Below are positions 39,363 to 47,121 of a DNA stretch of 48,556 bases, piece by piece (positions within the stretch are counted from its first letter, which is position 1; each line of letters opens with the position of its first letter). The translations under genes were made by a program, and so were the position numbers. Below the pieces are notes generated by a model. The model did not search any database, was not told where the DNA came from, and saw only the letters and a program-made list of their open reading frames with translations. This DNA comes from Clostridia bacterium (GTDB taxonomy: Bacteria; Bacillota; Clostridia; Oscillospirales; CAG-272): positions 1 to 48,556 of the forward strand of contig JAFVQC010000017.1 of NCBI GenBank assembly GCA_017504995.1. The letters are read 5' to 3'.

Positions 39363-40262
39363 TTAATACGTCCGTTCCAGTAAATACCGTGCCAAAGCAT
39401 CCAAGGTATCGGATTTTTCCCAATGGGAAATGGCGTCTATCGCTTCTTTTGTCAGATTCTCGGCGTAAGTCTTTGCGCCATCGATATCAAAATAGGTTAA
39501 GAAGGTGGTCTTGTGATGATCCGCATCACCGCCCACGCTCTTTCCCAGCACCTCCTCCGAGCTGACCGCGTCCAGAATATCGTCGATGACCTGAAAAGCG
39601 AGTCCCACGCGGTCGGCGTAACGCTCTGCCGCCTTGGCTTCGGCAGTCTCTTCGCCATATCCCGCCGCAAGACAGCCGAGCTTTGCGGCGCATCGGATCA
39701 GCGCGCCCGTTTTCAAGGAATGCAGGCGAAGCAGGGTTTCAAACGCCAAGGTTTTCTCCTCGCCCGAAAGATCGATGATCTGTCCCCCGATCATACCCAT
39801 CTCTCCCGCCGCGACCGCAAGCATGCGCACCGCCTCCGCGCAGGTTTCTTTCGCCACGAACGGATTGGTGGCGGCAACGTAAAACGCTTTGGTCAGAAGC
39901 GCGTCTCCAGCCAAAAGCGCCGTGGCGTATCCAAACGCCTTATGATTCGAGGGCTTTCCTCTGCGCATATCGTCGTCGTCCATACAAGGCAGATCGTCGT
40001 GGATCAGCGAATAGGTATGGATCATCTCCAAGGCGCAGGCAAAGGGCATGGAAGCGCGAGACTCTCCCCCCAAGGCTTCGCAGAAGGCGTTGACCAAAAA
40101 GGGTCTGATCCGCTTTCCGCCCCCCAGCAAGGAATACGCCTCGGCGTCAAGAAGGGACTGAATATCCGCATCCGCCCCCGCGCCGTAGGCTTGCAACGCC
40201 CTCTCGGTTGCCTCAGAATTGTCAGCGATCCTCTCCCGAAGCGCCGTCATCGTTTCATTCAT
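39363..40262 (-). CDS. ispA: Farnesyl diphosphate synthase / short-chain polyprenyl synthetase
   Basis: This 299-residue enzyme condenses isopentenyl diphosphate with dimethylallyl or geranyl diphosphate. The first aspartate-rich motif is DDLPCMDDDDMRRGKPSNHKAFG (about 95-117), the second is QVIDDILD (about 236-243), and LLGGGKRIRPFLV precedes them. The chain-length residues upstream of the first motif (HTYSLIHDD) fit a C15 product. It lies between xseB and the DUF212 gene, a standard Firmicutes neighbourhood, though dxs is missing. Confidence 0.95.
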   Translation of the reverse strand: MNETMTALRERIADNSEATERALQAYGAGADADIQSLLDAEAYSLLGGGKRIRPFLVNAFCEALGGESRASMPFACALEMIHTYSLIHDDLPCMDDDDMRRGKPSNHKAFGYATALLAGDALLTKAFYVAATNPFVAKETCAEAVRMLAVAAGEMGMIGGQIIDLSGEEKTLAFETLLRLHSLKTGALIRCAAKLGCLAAGYGEETAEAKAAERYADRVGLAFQVIDDILDAVSSEEVLGKSVGGDADHHKTTFLTYFDIDGAKTYAENLTKEAIDAISHWEKSDTLDALARYLLERTY

Positions 40263-40279
40263 CGTTCTATCCTCTCGTC

Positions 40280-40534
40280 TTATTCTTCCGCAAACGGCTC
40301 TTCCGTGATCTCGCCGTCTCGATTCATTTTGAGAACGCGCACCGTTCTCTCGGCTTCACCCAGCTTTTCGTTACAGATCCGCACCAAGCGAACCCCTTCC
40401 TCGTAAAGCTTCATTCCCTGCTCCAGCTCTACCGCATCGTTATCCAACGCCAGAACCACCTCGTCAAGGCGACGCATCGCGTCCTCCAGCTTCATAGGCT
40501 CTGCGGCTTGCTTCGCCGTCTTACGCTCCGCCAT
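40280..40534 (-). CDS. xseB: Exodeoxyribonuclease VII small subunit
   Basis: This 84-residue subunit of exonuclease VII has the usual helical hairpin: LEDAMRRLDEVVLALDNDAVELEQGMKLYEEGVRLVRICNEKLGEAE. Its start lies 14 bases inside the end of xseA, so the two subunits are translationally coupled. The N-terminal extension of about 14 residues (MAERKTAKQAAEP) is longer than in many homologues; the internal Met14 is an alternative start. Confidence 0.93.
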   Translation of the reverse strand: MAERKTAKQAAEPMKLEDAMRRLDEVVLALDNDAVELEQGMKLYEEGVRLVRICNEKLGEAERTVRVLKMNRDGEITEEPFAEE

Positions 40535-41768
40535 TGCTTCTATCCTCCGCTTCTTTGTTCTCTATCGATTGAATCTGCGCCTCGGCGCATCCGTCTTTCA
40601 AAATCAAATGGACCTTCTCTCCCACACAAAGCTCCTTCACCGAGCCGACGATCCGTCCCTCGGCGGTTTGCACCGCGCCGTAGCCTCTGCTGAGCACAGC
40701 AAGCGGACTGAGCACCTCCAAGCGCTCCGCGGACGAGCGAAGCCGCGCCCCGTCTCGCTCCAGAATCCGGCGGACCAGACGATCCAGCGTTTGGGAGTCG
40801 TGATCGACTGCCTGTCTCATTCTTCCGAGCTTTCCCTCGGGAGACAGCAGAGACAGGGTCTTACTTTTCGTCAGAACTTCATTTCTGCGGTTTTGGATCA
40901 GCCGCCAAAGCCGTTCGGTCATTGCCTCGCCCACAGCCGCCGTCCGACGCAGCAATTCGCCCCGATCGGGCACGGCAAGCTCTGCCGCCGCCGAGGGGGT
41001 GGGCGCGCGTTTGTCAGCGGCGAAATCGCAGAGCGTCACGTCGGTCTCGTGTCCCACGGCAGAGATCACGGGGATATCCGACGCCGCCACGGCGCGAACC
41101 AACGCTTCGTCGTTAAATGCCCACAGATCCTCGGCAGAGCCGCCGCCCCGTCCGAGTATGATCACGTCACAGCTTCGATCCGCGTTGAAATAGGCAAGAC
41201 CGCCGCAAAGAGACGCGGGGGCATCTGCTCCCTGCACCAAGGAAGGATACAGCAAAATTTTCGCCTGCGGATACCGCCGTCCCGTAATATTCAGAATATC
41301 TCGGATCGCCGCACCCGTAGGGGCGGTGATGACGCCGACGCAGGAAGGATAAGCAGGCAGAGGCTTTTTCCTCTCGGGGGCAAACAAGCCCTCCGCCTCC
41401 AATTGCCGCTTCAGACGCTCGTAAGCGATCGCCATCGCTCCCACGCCGTCAGCGCGCATGGTGCGAACGTACACCTGTATCCGTCCACTCTTTTCATAAA
41501 AATCCGCATTGCCAAACGCCAAGACCCGCATACCGTCGGTGGGACGGAAATTCATTCGGGACGCATCTGCGCGGAACATCACGGCGGAGATTTCCGCCCC
41601 CTCGTCCTTCAGGGTAAAGTACAAATGACCGCTGGAGTGCGCCTTGAAATTGGAGATCTCTCCCCGAATCGTCAAGGCAGACAGCACGTCGTCTGCGCCA
41701 AGCACGGACTTGATATATCGGTTCAGCTCGGTCACGGTCAGAGCAGGCGTATGCAGTTCGGTATTCAT
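40521..41768 (-). CDS. xseA: Exodeoxyribonuclease VII large subunit
   Basis: This 415-residue catalytic subunit degrades single-stranded DNA from both ends. An OB-fold domain opens it (LTVTELNRYIKSVLGADDVLSALTIRGEISNFKAHSSGHLYFTLKD by position 10-55). The nuclease domain follows, with PSCVGVITAPTGAAIRDI, DVIILGRGGGSAEDLWAFNDE and PVISAVGHETDVTLCDFAADKRAPTPSAAAE. The ATG at 41768 is chosen for its AAGGAG site about 9 bases upstream, in preference to one 16 codons earlier. It is separated from the TsaD-like gene by a 369-base repeat region. Confidence 0.95.
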   Translation of the reverse strand: MNTELHTPALTVTELNRYIKSVLGADDVLSALTIRGEISNFKAHSSGHLYFTLKDEGAEISAVMFRADASRMNFRPTDGMRVLAFGNADFYEKSGRIQVYVRTMRADGVGAMAIAYERLKRQLEAEGLFAPERKKPLPAYPSCVGVITAPTGAAIRDILNITGRRYPQAKILLYPSLVQGADAPASLCGGLAYFNADRSCDVIILGRGGGSAEDLWAFNDEALVRAVAASDIPVISAVGHETDVTLCDFAADKRAPTPSAAAELAVPDRGELLRRTAAVGEAMTERLWRLIQNRRNEVLTKSKTLSLLSPEGKLGRMRQAVDHDSQTLDRLVRRILERDGARLRSSAERLEVLSPLAVLSRGYGAVQTAEGRIVGSVKELCVGEKVHLILKDGCAEAQIQSIENKEAEDRSNGGA

Positions 41769-41844
41769 GTTCGCGCTCTCCTTCCGTTTCTTCGTTTTAA
41801 TTTTTGGCTCTGCCACGTCATACGACTGATTTTTTGCGAGATTC

Positions 41845-41864
41845 CAAACGCAAAATTGCGTTTG
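41845..41864. repeat. CAAACGCAA-aa-TTGCGTTTG hairpin upstream of xseA
   Basis: A perfect 9-base-pair stem with a two-base loop inside the xseA leader region. No T run follows on either strand. Confidence 0.5.
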
Positions 41865-41903
41865 ATCCTCCCGATGGTCAGATTTCGACTTCGCCCCGCC
41901 CGC

Positions 41904-42087
41904 GTCATTCTGAGCGAAGCCCCCTCGAAGATCCCGATGCTCCGCATCGCCCTACGGGTTCGACTACGGGCTTCGCCCTTCGCTCAGGATGACACGAGGG
42001 GGCGGAGTCGAACTGCGAAGCAGCGCCGAGCAACGCGAAGGTGGAATCTCGGGCGGGACTACGCTCAGAATGACACGCAAGCGTGTC
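41904..42087. repeat. REP-like dispersed palindromic repeats
   Basis: CGTCATTCTGAGCGAAG (41904-41920) and its near-complement CTTCGCTCAGGATGACACG (41979-41997) face each other. A third arm, CTACGCTCAGAATGACACG, lies at 42059-42077 and overlaps a GACACGC/GCGTGTC hairpin (42072-42087). Such TCATTCTGAGCG units are scattered in many bacterial genomes. They fill most of the xseA/TsaD-like gap and encode nothing. Confidence 0.8.
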
Positions 42088-42137
42088 GCAAAAAAATTCC
42101 CGAAAATCAACCATTTACTGTGATAGAACCTAATTTT

Positions 42138-43097
42138 TTAAATCTTGTCAAGCATTGCCCGACCGCGGCAAAGCAGGGCGATCCCTGCGGCGTTGTCCGC
42201 GGAAAATTCGGGTTCTGCGAAATAGGCTTCAAATCGGCTCGACAGCCCTCCGCGCATCAGTCGGTTGGACATCACGCCCCCCGCAAACAGTATAGGGTGC
42301 TTTCCAAAACGGGCTTCTGCCGACTCTCCCATAGCAATCAGCGTTTTGCCGATAAAATCGAACAAAAAGGCAGCCGCCGCCTCGCGGTCCTTGGTCTCCC
42401 CATAGATCCGCAGGGCAATGTTTTCCGCCCCCGACAGGCTGCACCGTCCATCCCGTACGCACACGGAATGACGGTAGGGCTTGCCCGAAAAGGCTGTCGC
42501 CAGCTGCTCCAGCTCTCTGCCGCAGGGAAAGCTCAGCCCCATGGCAACACCCACGCGGTCAATGGCTTGCCCCGCGTTGATATCGTCGGTCTCTCCCACG
42601 AGGGTCACCTCAAAATCCGCCCCCTTGGGCGTAACTGCCAAAAGCTCGGTCGTTCCTCCCGACACGTGAAAGGCGAAAAAGGGGCGATCCATCAGCTTCT
42701 GCTCTGCCCCCGAGGAATACAGCGCCGCCCGCACGTGCCCGTTTTGGTGCGAAAATTCGTATACGGGCAATCCCTCTGCCGCCGCAAAGGCGTACGCCGC
42801 CGCCTTTCCCGAAAGAAAGCATGGCATATACGAGCCCTCCGCGTTTCTCGGTGATACCGATACCCCTACTGCCTTCGGGCGATACTCTCCTTCTTTGATC
42901 ACCTTTCCCAACGCCTGCATGAGCATCGGCAGATTGCGCACGTGCTCGAACACCGCATCGGATTGGCGCAGTCCTCTGCTTCCCTCTTTGACGGGAAGGG
43001 GCGTTTTCAGATTGGTGATCACGCAACCGCCCCCGTCGCAAAGCGACACCGAGGTGGTATAGTTACTGGTATCGATCCCAATATAACAATCTGTCAT
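42138..43097 (-). CDS. TsaD/Kae1-like (M22 family) ATPase paralogue
   Basis: This 319-residue protein of the ASKHA-type TsaD/Kae1 family opens YIGIDTSNYTTSVSLCDGGG. It keeps the metal-binding HxxGH as HQNGH (His117, His121), the ATP-binding HVSGGTTELL block and a late Asp in SADNAAG (about Asp301). True TsaD makes the threonylcarbamoyl modification of ANN-decoding tRNAs with TsaB and TsaE. This copy is shorter (true TsaD about 340) and has SPRNAEGSYMPCFLSGK where TsaD has the GPG-L segment, and no tsaB/tsaE is adjacent. It is more likely a clostridial paralogue of unknown role. Its ATG directly follows the nusB stop (TAAATG). Confidence 0.8.
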   Translation of the reverse strand: MTDCYIGIDTSNYTTSVSLCDGGGCVITNLKTPLPVKEGSRGLRQSDAVFEHVRNLPMLMQALGKVIKEGEYRPKAVGVSVSPRNAEGSYMPCFLSGKAAAYAFAAAEGLPVYEFSHQNGHVRAALYSSGAEQKLMDRPFFAFHVSGGTTELLAVTPKGADFEVTLVGETDDINAGQAIDRVGVAMGLSFPCGRELEQLATAFSGKPYRHSVCVRDGRCSLSGAENIALRIYGETKDREAAAAFLFDFIGKTLIAMGESAEARFGKHPILFAGGVMSNRLMRGGLSSRFEAYFAEPEFSADNAAGIALLCRGRAMLDKI

Positions 43098-43523
43098 TTA
43101 CGAATCCTTACCGTCTGCTTCCAAGCTGTTCTTGACCGAGTTCAGCACGCCGTTGATAAAGGCGCGCGCCTTGGGATCGTCGTAGATCTTGGTCAGCTCC
43201 ACGGCCTCGTTGATGGAAACGCTGTAGGGGATCTCCTTCTCGTACAGCATCTCGTAGACCGCCAAGCGAAGGATCGAACGGGACATTTTGGACAAACGCG
43301 AGGTTTTCCAACCGTGAGCGTGCTCTCCGATCACGCCGTCGATCTCTTCCCGATGCTCCGAAATCGTATAATAAGCCGTCTTAATAAAGGGATCGTCGGG
43401 GATCAGTCGCTCCTCTGCCGAGGTCGCATAAATTTCCACGTAGCTTTCATCCACGCGGAACTCACTTTCAAACAAAAGTCCCAATATCAGCTCTCTTGCT
43501 TCCCGTCTTTTCAGCGTACTCAT
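43098..43523 (-). CDS. nusB: Transcription antitermination factor NusB
   Basis: This 141-residue helical RNA-binding protein works with NusE in rRNA antitermination. Typical blocks are RREARELILGLLFESEF (residues 6-22), ARGWKTSRLSKMSRSILRLAVYEMLY-like AHGWKTSRLSKMSRSILRLAVYEMLY (about 69-94) and SINEAVELTKIYDDPKARAFINGVLNSV. No start other than the ATG at 43523 is possible, because a TGA lies 4 codons upstream in frame. The only good ribosome-binding site is separated from it by a hairpin. It is the first gene of the long leftward housekeeping operon. Confidence 0.96.
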   Translation of the reverse strand: MSTLKRREARELILGLLFESEFRVDESYVEIYATSAEERLIPDDPFIKTAYYTISEHREEIDGVIGEHAHGWKTSRLSKMSRSILRLAVYEMLYEKEIPYSVSINEAVELTKIYDDPKARAFINGVLNSVKNSLEADGKDS

Positions 43524-43534
43524 ACCATTCTGTC

Positions 43535-43575
43535 AACGGTCGGAATTCCTTGGGTTTTCCAACCGTTCTCCTTTC
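43535..43575 (-). promoter_or_regulatory. nusB leader hairpin between AAAGGAG and the start codon
   Basis: Read leftward: AAAGGAG, then AACGGTTGGAA (43567-43557), an 11-base loop, TTCCGACCGTT (43545-43535), then 11 bases to the ATG. Apart from one mismatch the arms pair fully. In the linear RNA the ribosome-binding site is about 44 bases away; folded, it is about 11. Confidence 0.6.
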
Positions 43576-43626
43576 CAAGAAAAAATAATTTGATCGGTCA
43601 AGACATACTCATCCATTATACTATAT

Positions 43627-43655
43627 ATTATAAATCCATTTGCCCAGATTGTCAA
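43627..43655 (-). promoter_or_regulatory. Consensus promoter of the nusB operon
   Basis: Leftward TTGACA (43655-43650), exactly 17 bases, TATAAT (43632-43627). A second TATAAT lies at 43620-43615 without a good -35. Confidence 0.88.
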
Positions 43656-43754
43656 GAAAAGAAATGAATATTTTTATAATTATTCATTACAAAATTCTTT
43701 TTTGAACAATTCGCAGCGCGCCTCGCCGTTTGCGTGCGGATTTTTTCCATAGAT

Positions 43755-43788
43755 AAAAAACGCCCCCTGCGGTTATCCACAAGGGGCG
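43755..43788 (-). terminator. Terminator of the GH16/sugar-acid operon, with a DnaA box in its loop
   Basis: CGCCCC (43761-43766) pairs with GGGGCG (43783-43788), and leftward transcription meets six T's. The loop contains TTATCCACA (43773-43781), an exact DnaA-box consensus. Confidence 0.75.
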
Positions 43789-43830
43789 AACAAGTGCAAT
43801 ATGCAATCCAAGAAAATGTCAGCAAGTTCT

Positions 43831-43877
43831 TGAAGGGGATTTTAAGGGGGAACTTCTCGAAAGAAGTTCCCCCTTAA
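43831..43877. repeat. Palindromic repeat, family A copy 2
   Basis: AGCAAGTTCTT, then GAAGGGG, then a perfect 16-base-pair hairpin (43842-43857 with 43862-43877, loop CGAA). It aligns over about 60 bases with the reverse complement of 21410-21480. It lies 10 bases from the SDR stop codon. Confidence 0.75.
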
Positions 43878-43886
43878 CGCATCCCA

Positions 43887-44666
43887 TTACTCCGGAATGA
43901 TGGGATACAATTGAATGGTATTACCGCCGTCCACCACAAGCTCCGCGCCCGTGGTATTTCTGGCATGGGCGGCAAAATAATATACCGCGTCGGCGATATC
44001 TTCGCCTACGGCAACGTCACCGATGGGTGTAAAGCGAGAGGGGACGTTGGCGTAAAAATCGGGGTTTTTCTCCCAACGGTCAGTCTTGATCATACCCGGA
44101 AGCACGGCGTTGACCCGAATGTTGTACTTGCCGAGGTCAAGCGCAAGCGCGCGCATCAGACCGAGCTGACCGCCCTTGGACGCCACGTACGCCACTCGGT
44201 CGGGAATGGCGCGGTAGGCGGTATTGGAATTCACGAATACGATATTGCCGCCGCCATTTTCCTTCATGCGCCGCGCGGCGTGCTCCGAAAGGCAGAAATT
44301 CCAAACCACATTGGTATTGATGACCTTCATCATATCGGTCAGCGGATTTTCAAACACCTTCATGCCGAGTCCTTGATCGGCGGCGTTGAGGACAAGAGTG
44401 TCTGCCAAAAGTCCTCTTGCATCGATATCGGCAAACAGTTTTTCAACTGAAGCCTCATCTACTGTTCGCTCGTCGATAAGAGAATCTATGTGGTAACCGA
44501 AGATCTCAACATTGGGAAAGCTTTCGCGGTATTCTTTCTCTTTGGCATGAACCTTTTCCATATTTCTGCCCGTAAAGACTACGTTGTATCCCTCGGACGC
44601 AAATTTTTCAACGATGGCAACGCCCGTATTGATACAAGCGCCGGTTATCAAAACTGTTTTTCCCAT
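43887..44666 (-). CDS. Short-chain dehydrogenase/reductase in the sugar-acid operon
   Basis: This is a 259-residue NAD(P)-dependent SDR. The cofactor motif is TGACINTGVAI (residues 7-17), NAAD (about 94-97) follows, and the catalytic residues are Ser in FVNSNTAY and Tyr/Lys in YVASK (about 156-160). The C-terminus has VNAVLPGMIKTDRW and ELVVDGGNTIQL. The ATG at 44666 is chosen because GAGGT lies 6 bases upstream; it starts after the cupin gene with a gap of 8 bases. As the last gene of the operon it probably acts on the sugar or sugar-acid intermediate handled by the enolase-superfamily enzyme. Confidence 0.88.
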   Translation of the reverse strand: MGKTVLITGACINTGVAIVEKFASEGYNVVFTGRNMEKVHAKEKEYRESFPNVEIFGYHIDSLIDERTVDEASVEKLFADIDARGLLADTLVLNAADQGLGMKVFENPLTDMMKVINTNVVWNFCLSEHAARRMKENGGGNIVFVNSNTAYRAIPDRVAYVASKGGQLGLMRALALDLGKYNIRVNAVLPGMIKTDRWEKNPDFYANVPSRFTPIGDVAVGEDIADAVYYFAAHARNTTGAELVVDGGNTIQLYPIIPE

Positions 44667-44674
44667 ATAATACC

Positions 44675-45022
44675 TCATCTAAAATAATAATATTCCGTAT
44701 TGTCACGGCTTGTGTTATGATTTTCCACAATGAGAACCTTCGCATCCTGTTCCATAAGAAGTGCGTGATAGACTCCCTTTTTCACGTTATAGATATTTCC
44801 GATCCGCATCTCGGTTTTAGAAAAATCACATCCTATCACCAATCTTGCCTCCCCGGAGAGCAAAACGAACACCTCGTCGGTCAATAGATGCCGTTCAAGA
44901 TAATTGTACCGCTTCTCATCAAAATGTTCTCCAAAGTTTGCAATAGCAACACGCCAGGACTCGAAATGCATAGTCGGGTTATATCCTTCCCCGCCATATT
45001 CAAATATCTCCAGATCAGCCAT
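44675..45022 (-). CDS. Small single-domain cupin protein
   Basis: This 115-residue beta-barrel protein begins MADLEIFEYGGEGYNPTMHFESWRVAIAN (position 1-29) and carries the cupin core ERHLLTDEVFVLLSGEARLVIG (about 43-64), with VKKGVYHALLMEQDAKVLIVEN as the second motif. The metal-binding histidines are partly conserved (His45, His86). Similar small cupins sit in sugar-acid operons and may be isomerases, epimerases or accessory proteins. It ends 8 bases before the SDR start and lies 17 bases after the dehydratase gene. Function unknown. Confidence 0.75.
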   Translation of the reverse strand: MADLEIFEYGGEGYNPTMHFESWRVAIANFGEHFDEKRYNYLERHLLTDEVFVLLSGEARLVIGCDFSKTEMRIGNIYNVKKGVYHALLMEQDAKVLIVENHNTSRDNTEYYYFR

Positions 45023-45039
45023 CTACATTAACTTCAAAA

Positions 45040-46200
45040 TCAAAAATAAAATTCTGTTTTAGCAGGTCTTATATCTGTCAATGCCCCCGTATAATGACGG
45101 AGATTGTGCTCCACATAAGGGTGCTCCAGACACGCTTCCTCGTTCAGCTCAATGCCAAGTCCCGGTCGGTCGCCGATCTTGATCCGTCCGTTTTCGTAGA
45201 TCAGATTCTCGTCGGTCACATCCCTGCGCCAATCTACGTCGCTGTACATGATCTCAAGAATACAGAAATTCGGACAGCAGGCGGCAAGCTGAAGCGTAGC
45301 GGCGTTTGCCACGGGTCCCGAGGGGTTATGGGGAGCGAAGGGAATGTAATTTGCCTCCGCGATCGCCGCGATCTTCTTCAACTCCATGATACCTCCCGCA
45401 TGGGAAATGTCAGGCTGAATATAGTCGCAGGCGCGGCGACGGAACAGCTCGTTATAATCAAAGCGTGTATACAGTCTCTCGCCCGCCGAGATCGCCACGG
45501 GAGATTTCGCTCTTACCGCTTCAAGTGCCTCAAGGTTGTTGGGTGGTACAGGCTCTTCGAGGAACATGGGCTTGAACTGCGCCACCTCCTGCGCGATCTT
45601 GATTCCCGTGGGCACGTCAAAGCGTCCGTGGGCTTCGATCAAAAGATCCACCTCGTTGCCCACAGCCTCACGGACGGCGGCGATACAACGCAACGCCTTG
45701 TCCAGATCCTTGTTGGAAATTTGCAAATAGCTCTTGCCGAAGGGATCCCACTTCATTGCCGTTACGCCACGCTTGACCGCTTCCTTCGCCTTCTCGCCAA
45801 ATTCTTCTGGCTCTTTTGCCCCCGCAAACCAACCGTTTACGTAAATGCGGCAGTCCTCGTTGACCTTACCGCCCAAAAGCTGATACACGGGAACGCCGAG
45901 AGACTTGCCCAGAATATCCCACAGTGCCATCTCCACCGCGGAAAGGGCGCTCATCAGCACCGCGCCGCCTCTCCAATACGCATCACGGTAAAGATCGTGA
46001 TAGTGCTTTTCGATCTGTCTGGGGTCTTTTCCCACGAGGTAGCGCTTGATATGCTCAATCGCGCCCTCCAAGGCTTTTTCCTTATATTCCAGCGTGCCTT
46101 CTCCCACGCCGCTGATTCCCTCGTCGGTATAGACCTTCACAAACACCCAGTTGGTGCGGAAGCAATCCACCACAAATGTTTTAACATCGGTTACTTTCAT
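45040..46200 (-). CDS. Enolase-superfamily sugar-acid dehydratase (galactonate dehydratase-like)
   Basis: This 386-residue protein of the mandelate racemase/muconate lactonising group has a capping domain (about 1-110) and a barrel. It most resembles D-galactonate dehydratase. The metal ligands are Glu189 (IEAHGRF), Glu215 (LEEP) and Glu241 (AGERLYTRF). His191 and His291 (APHNPSGP) correspond to the acid/base histidines of DgoD. The first ligand is Glu where DgoD has Asp, so the substrate may differ. A 3,6-anhydrogalactonate cycloisomerase is another member type to consider given the neighbouring GH16. AAGGAG lies about 8 bases before the ATG. Confidence 0.85.
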   Translation of the reverse strand: MKVTDVKTFVVDCFRTNWVFVKVYTDEGISGVGEGTLEYKEKALEGAIEHIKRYLVGKDPRQIEKHYHDLYRDAYWRGGAVLMSALSAVEMALWDILGKSLGVPVYQLLGGKVNEDCRIYVNGWFAGAKEPEEFGEKAKEAVKRGVTAMKWDPFGKSYLQISNKDLDKALRCIAAVREAVGNEVDLLIEAHGRFDVPTGIKIAQEVAQFKPMFLEEPVPPNNLEALEAVRAKSPVAISAGERLYTRFDYNELFRRRACDYIQPDISHAGGIMELKKIAAIAEANYIPFAPHNPSGPVANAATLQLAACCPNFCILEIMYSDVDWRRDVTDENLIYENGRIKIGDRPGLGIELNEEACLEHPYVEHNLRHYTGALTDIRPAKTEFYF

Positions 46201-46212
46201 CTCGTATTCTCC

Positions 46213-47037
46213 TTATTTCTTAATATCAAACACACGAACGTAATCCACCGCGAAGGTGTCTCCAGCCTTTGCCGCCGCGAGCGCCTCCTCGGTGGGGCGG
46301 TGATCCGCGTTGCGGTATCCTCTCGGCTCGGTGGAGATCAGAATAAACTGATCCACGCCCGACACGTTTTTATCAATGACGCCGTCCTCCTTGCCGTCCA
46401 CGTAAAAGACGTACTTATCCTCGGTCCAAAGAAGTCCGAAGGTATGGAATTCTTCGGTGGACGCGCCGTCAAAGCCGCCCACGCAAATATTCTGCATATC
46501 CTGACCGTATCCGCCCGTAAATACGTTGTGACGGTGAACCTCTCCAGGATGGAAGGATTCCATGATATCCACTTCGCTTCCCGATTTTTGGGGATCCAAG
46601 GTCGATCCGATGTTCGGCGACTGAATCCAAAAGGCACTCCACCACCCCTCATTTCGCTGCAAACGGCAACGGCACTCGTAATAGCCGTAACGGTGGGTAT
46701 ATTTGTTTTCCTTCAGCTTACCGATTGGCCATTGCAGATGCTCCTTGCCGAACTTCGTGGGCAATACCGGCTCATCCATGAAATTGTAGCCCGTTTGCAG
46801 CTGAGAGGAAACCACCTCGCCGTTCTCCTCAAAGATGGAAAACACGGCGCAGCCGTCCTTGATCTCCACACCCTTGTCGGTCCACGCAGGGTGACGCTTG
46901 CCCATCATACAAAGGCGGTAATCCCATTTGGTCGTATCCAGCGTGTCTCCGTCGAACTCATCCGACCATACCAGCTCAAAATCCATACCGTCGGGCAACA
47001 AGCTGGGCTCATGGTCCTTTACTTCATAAAGTTTCAT
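46213..47037 (-). CDS. Glycoside hydrolase family 16 enzyme without signal peptide
   Basis: This 274-residue beta-jelly-roll hydrolase has the GH16 catalytic motif ExDxxE as SEVDIME (Glu155 nucleophile, Asp157, Glu160 acid/base). FELVWSDEFDGDTLDTTKW (residues 20-38) and YGYYECRCRLQRNEGWWSAFWIQSP are family blocks. GH16 enzymes cut beta-1,3/1,4 glucans or galactans such as laminarin, agarose, porphyran or carrageenan. There is no signal peptide or lipobox, so it should act inside the cell on imported oligosaccharides, which is unusual. It heads an operon with the enolase-superfamily enzyme, cupin and SDR. Confidence 0.88.
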   Translation of the reverse strand: MKLYEVKDHEPSLLPDGMDFELVWSDEFDGDTLDTTKWDYRLCMMGKRHPAWTDKGVEIKDGCAVFSIFEENGEVVSSQLQTGYNFMDEPVLPTKFGKEHLQWPIGKLKENKYTHRYGYYECRCRLQRNEGWWSAFWIQSPNIGSTLDPQKSGSEVDIMESFHPGEVHRHNVFTGGYGQDMQNICVGGFDGASTEEFHTFGLLWTEDKYVFYVDGKEDGVIDKNVSGVDQFILISTEPRGYRNADHRPTEEALAAAKAGDTFAVDYVRVFDIKK

Positions 47038-47090
47038 TTTTTCTTCTCTCTTTCTTTTATAGTAATTCGCAAATTTGCTTCAACGTGAGG

Positions 47091-47115
47091 GGCAAGCTCC
47101 CGACGGGAGCTTGCC
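47091..47115. repeat. Perfect hairpin between the MBL-fold gene and GH16
   Basis: GGCAAGCTCCC-gac-GGGAGCTTGCC begins 6 bases past the leftward stop. T's precede rather than follow it on the minus strand, so it is not a standard terminator for the leftward gene; it may stabilise the 3' end or separate expression levels. Confidence 0.6.
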
Positions 47116-47121
47116 AAAAAA

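Noticed and set aside
40569-42854. A 761-codon open frame on the plus strand across xseA, the repeats and the TsaD-like gene
   Set aside because: It is antisense to well-supported genes, has no ribosome-binding site and no recognisable domain. Long antisense frames arise here from biased codon use.
45094-47088. A 664-codon plus-strand open frame opposite the enolase-superfamily and GH16 genes
   Set aside because: Both opposite genes have clear catalytic motifs; the plus frame shows no family signature.
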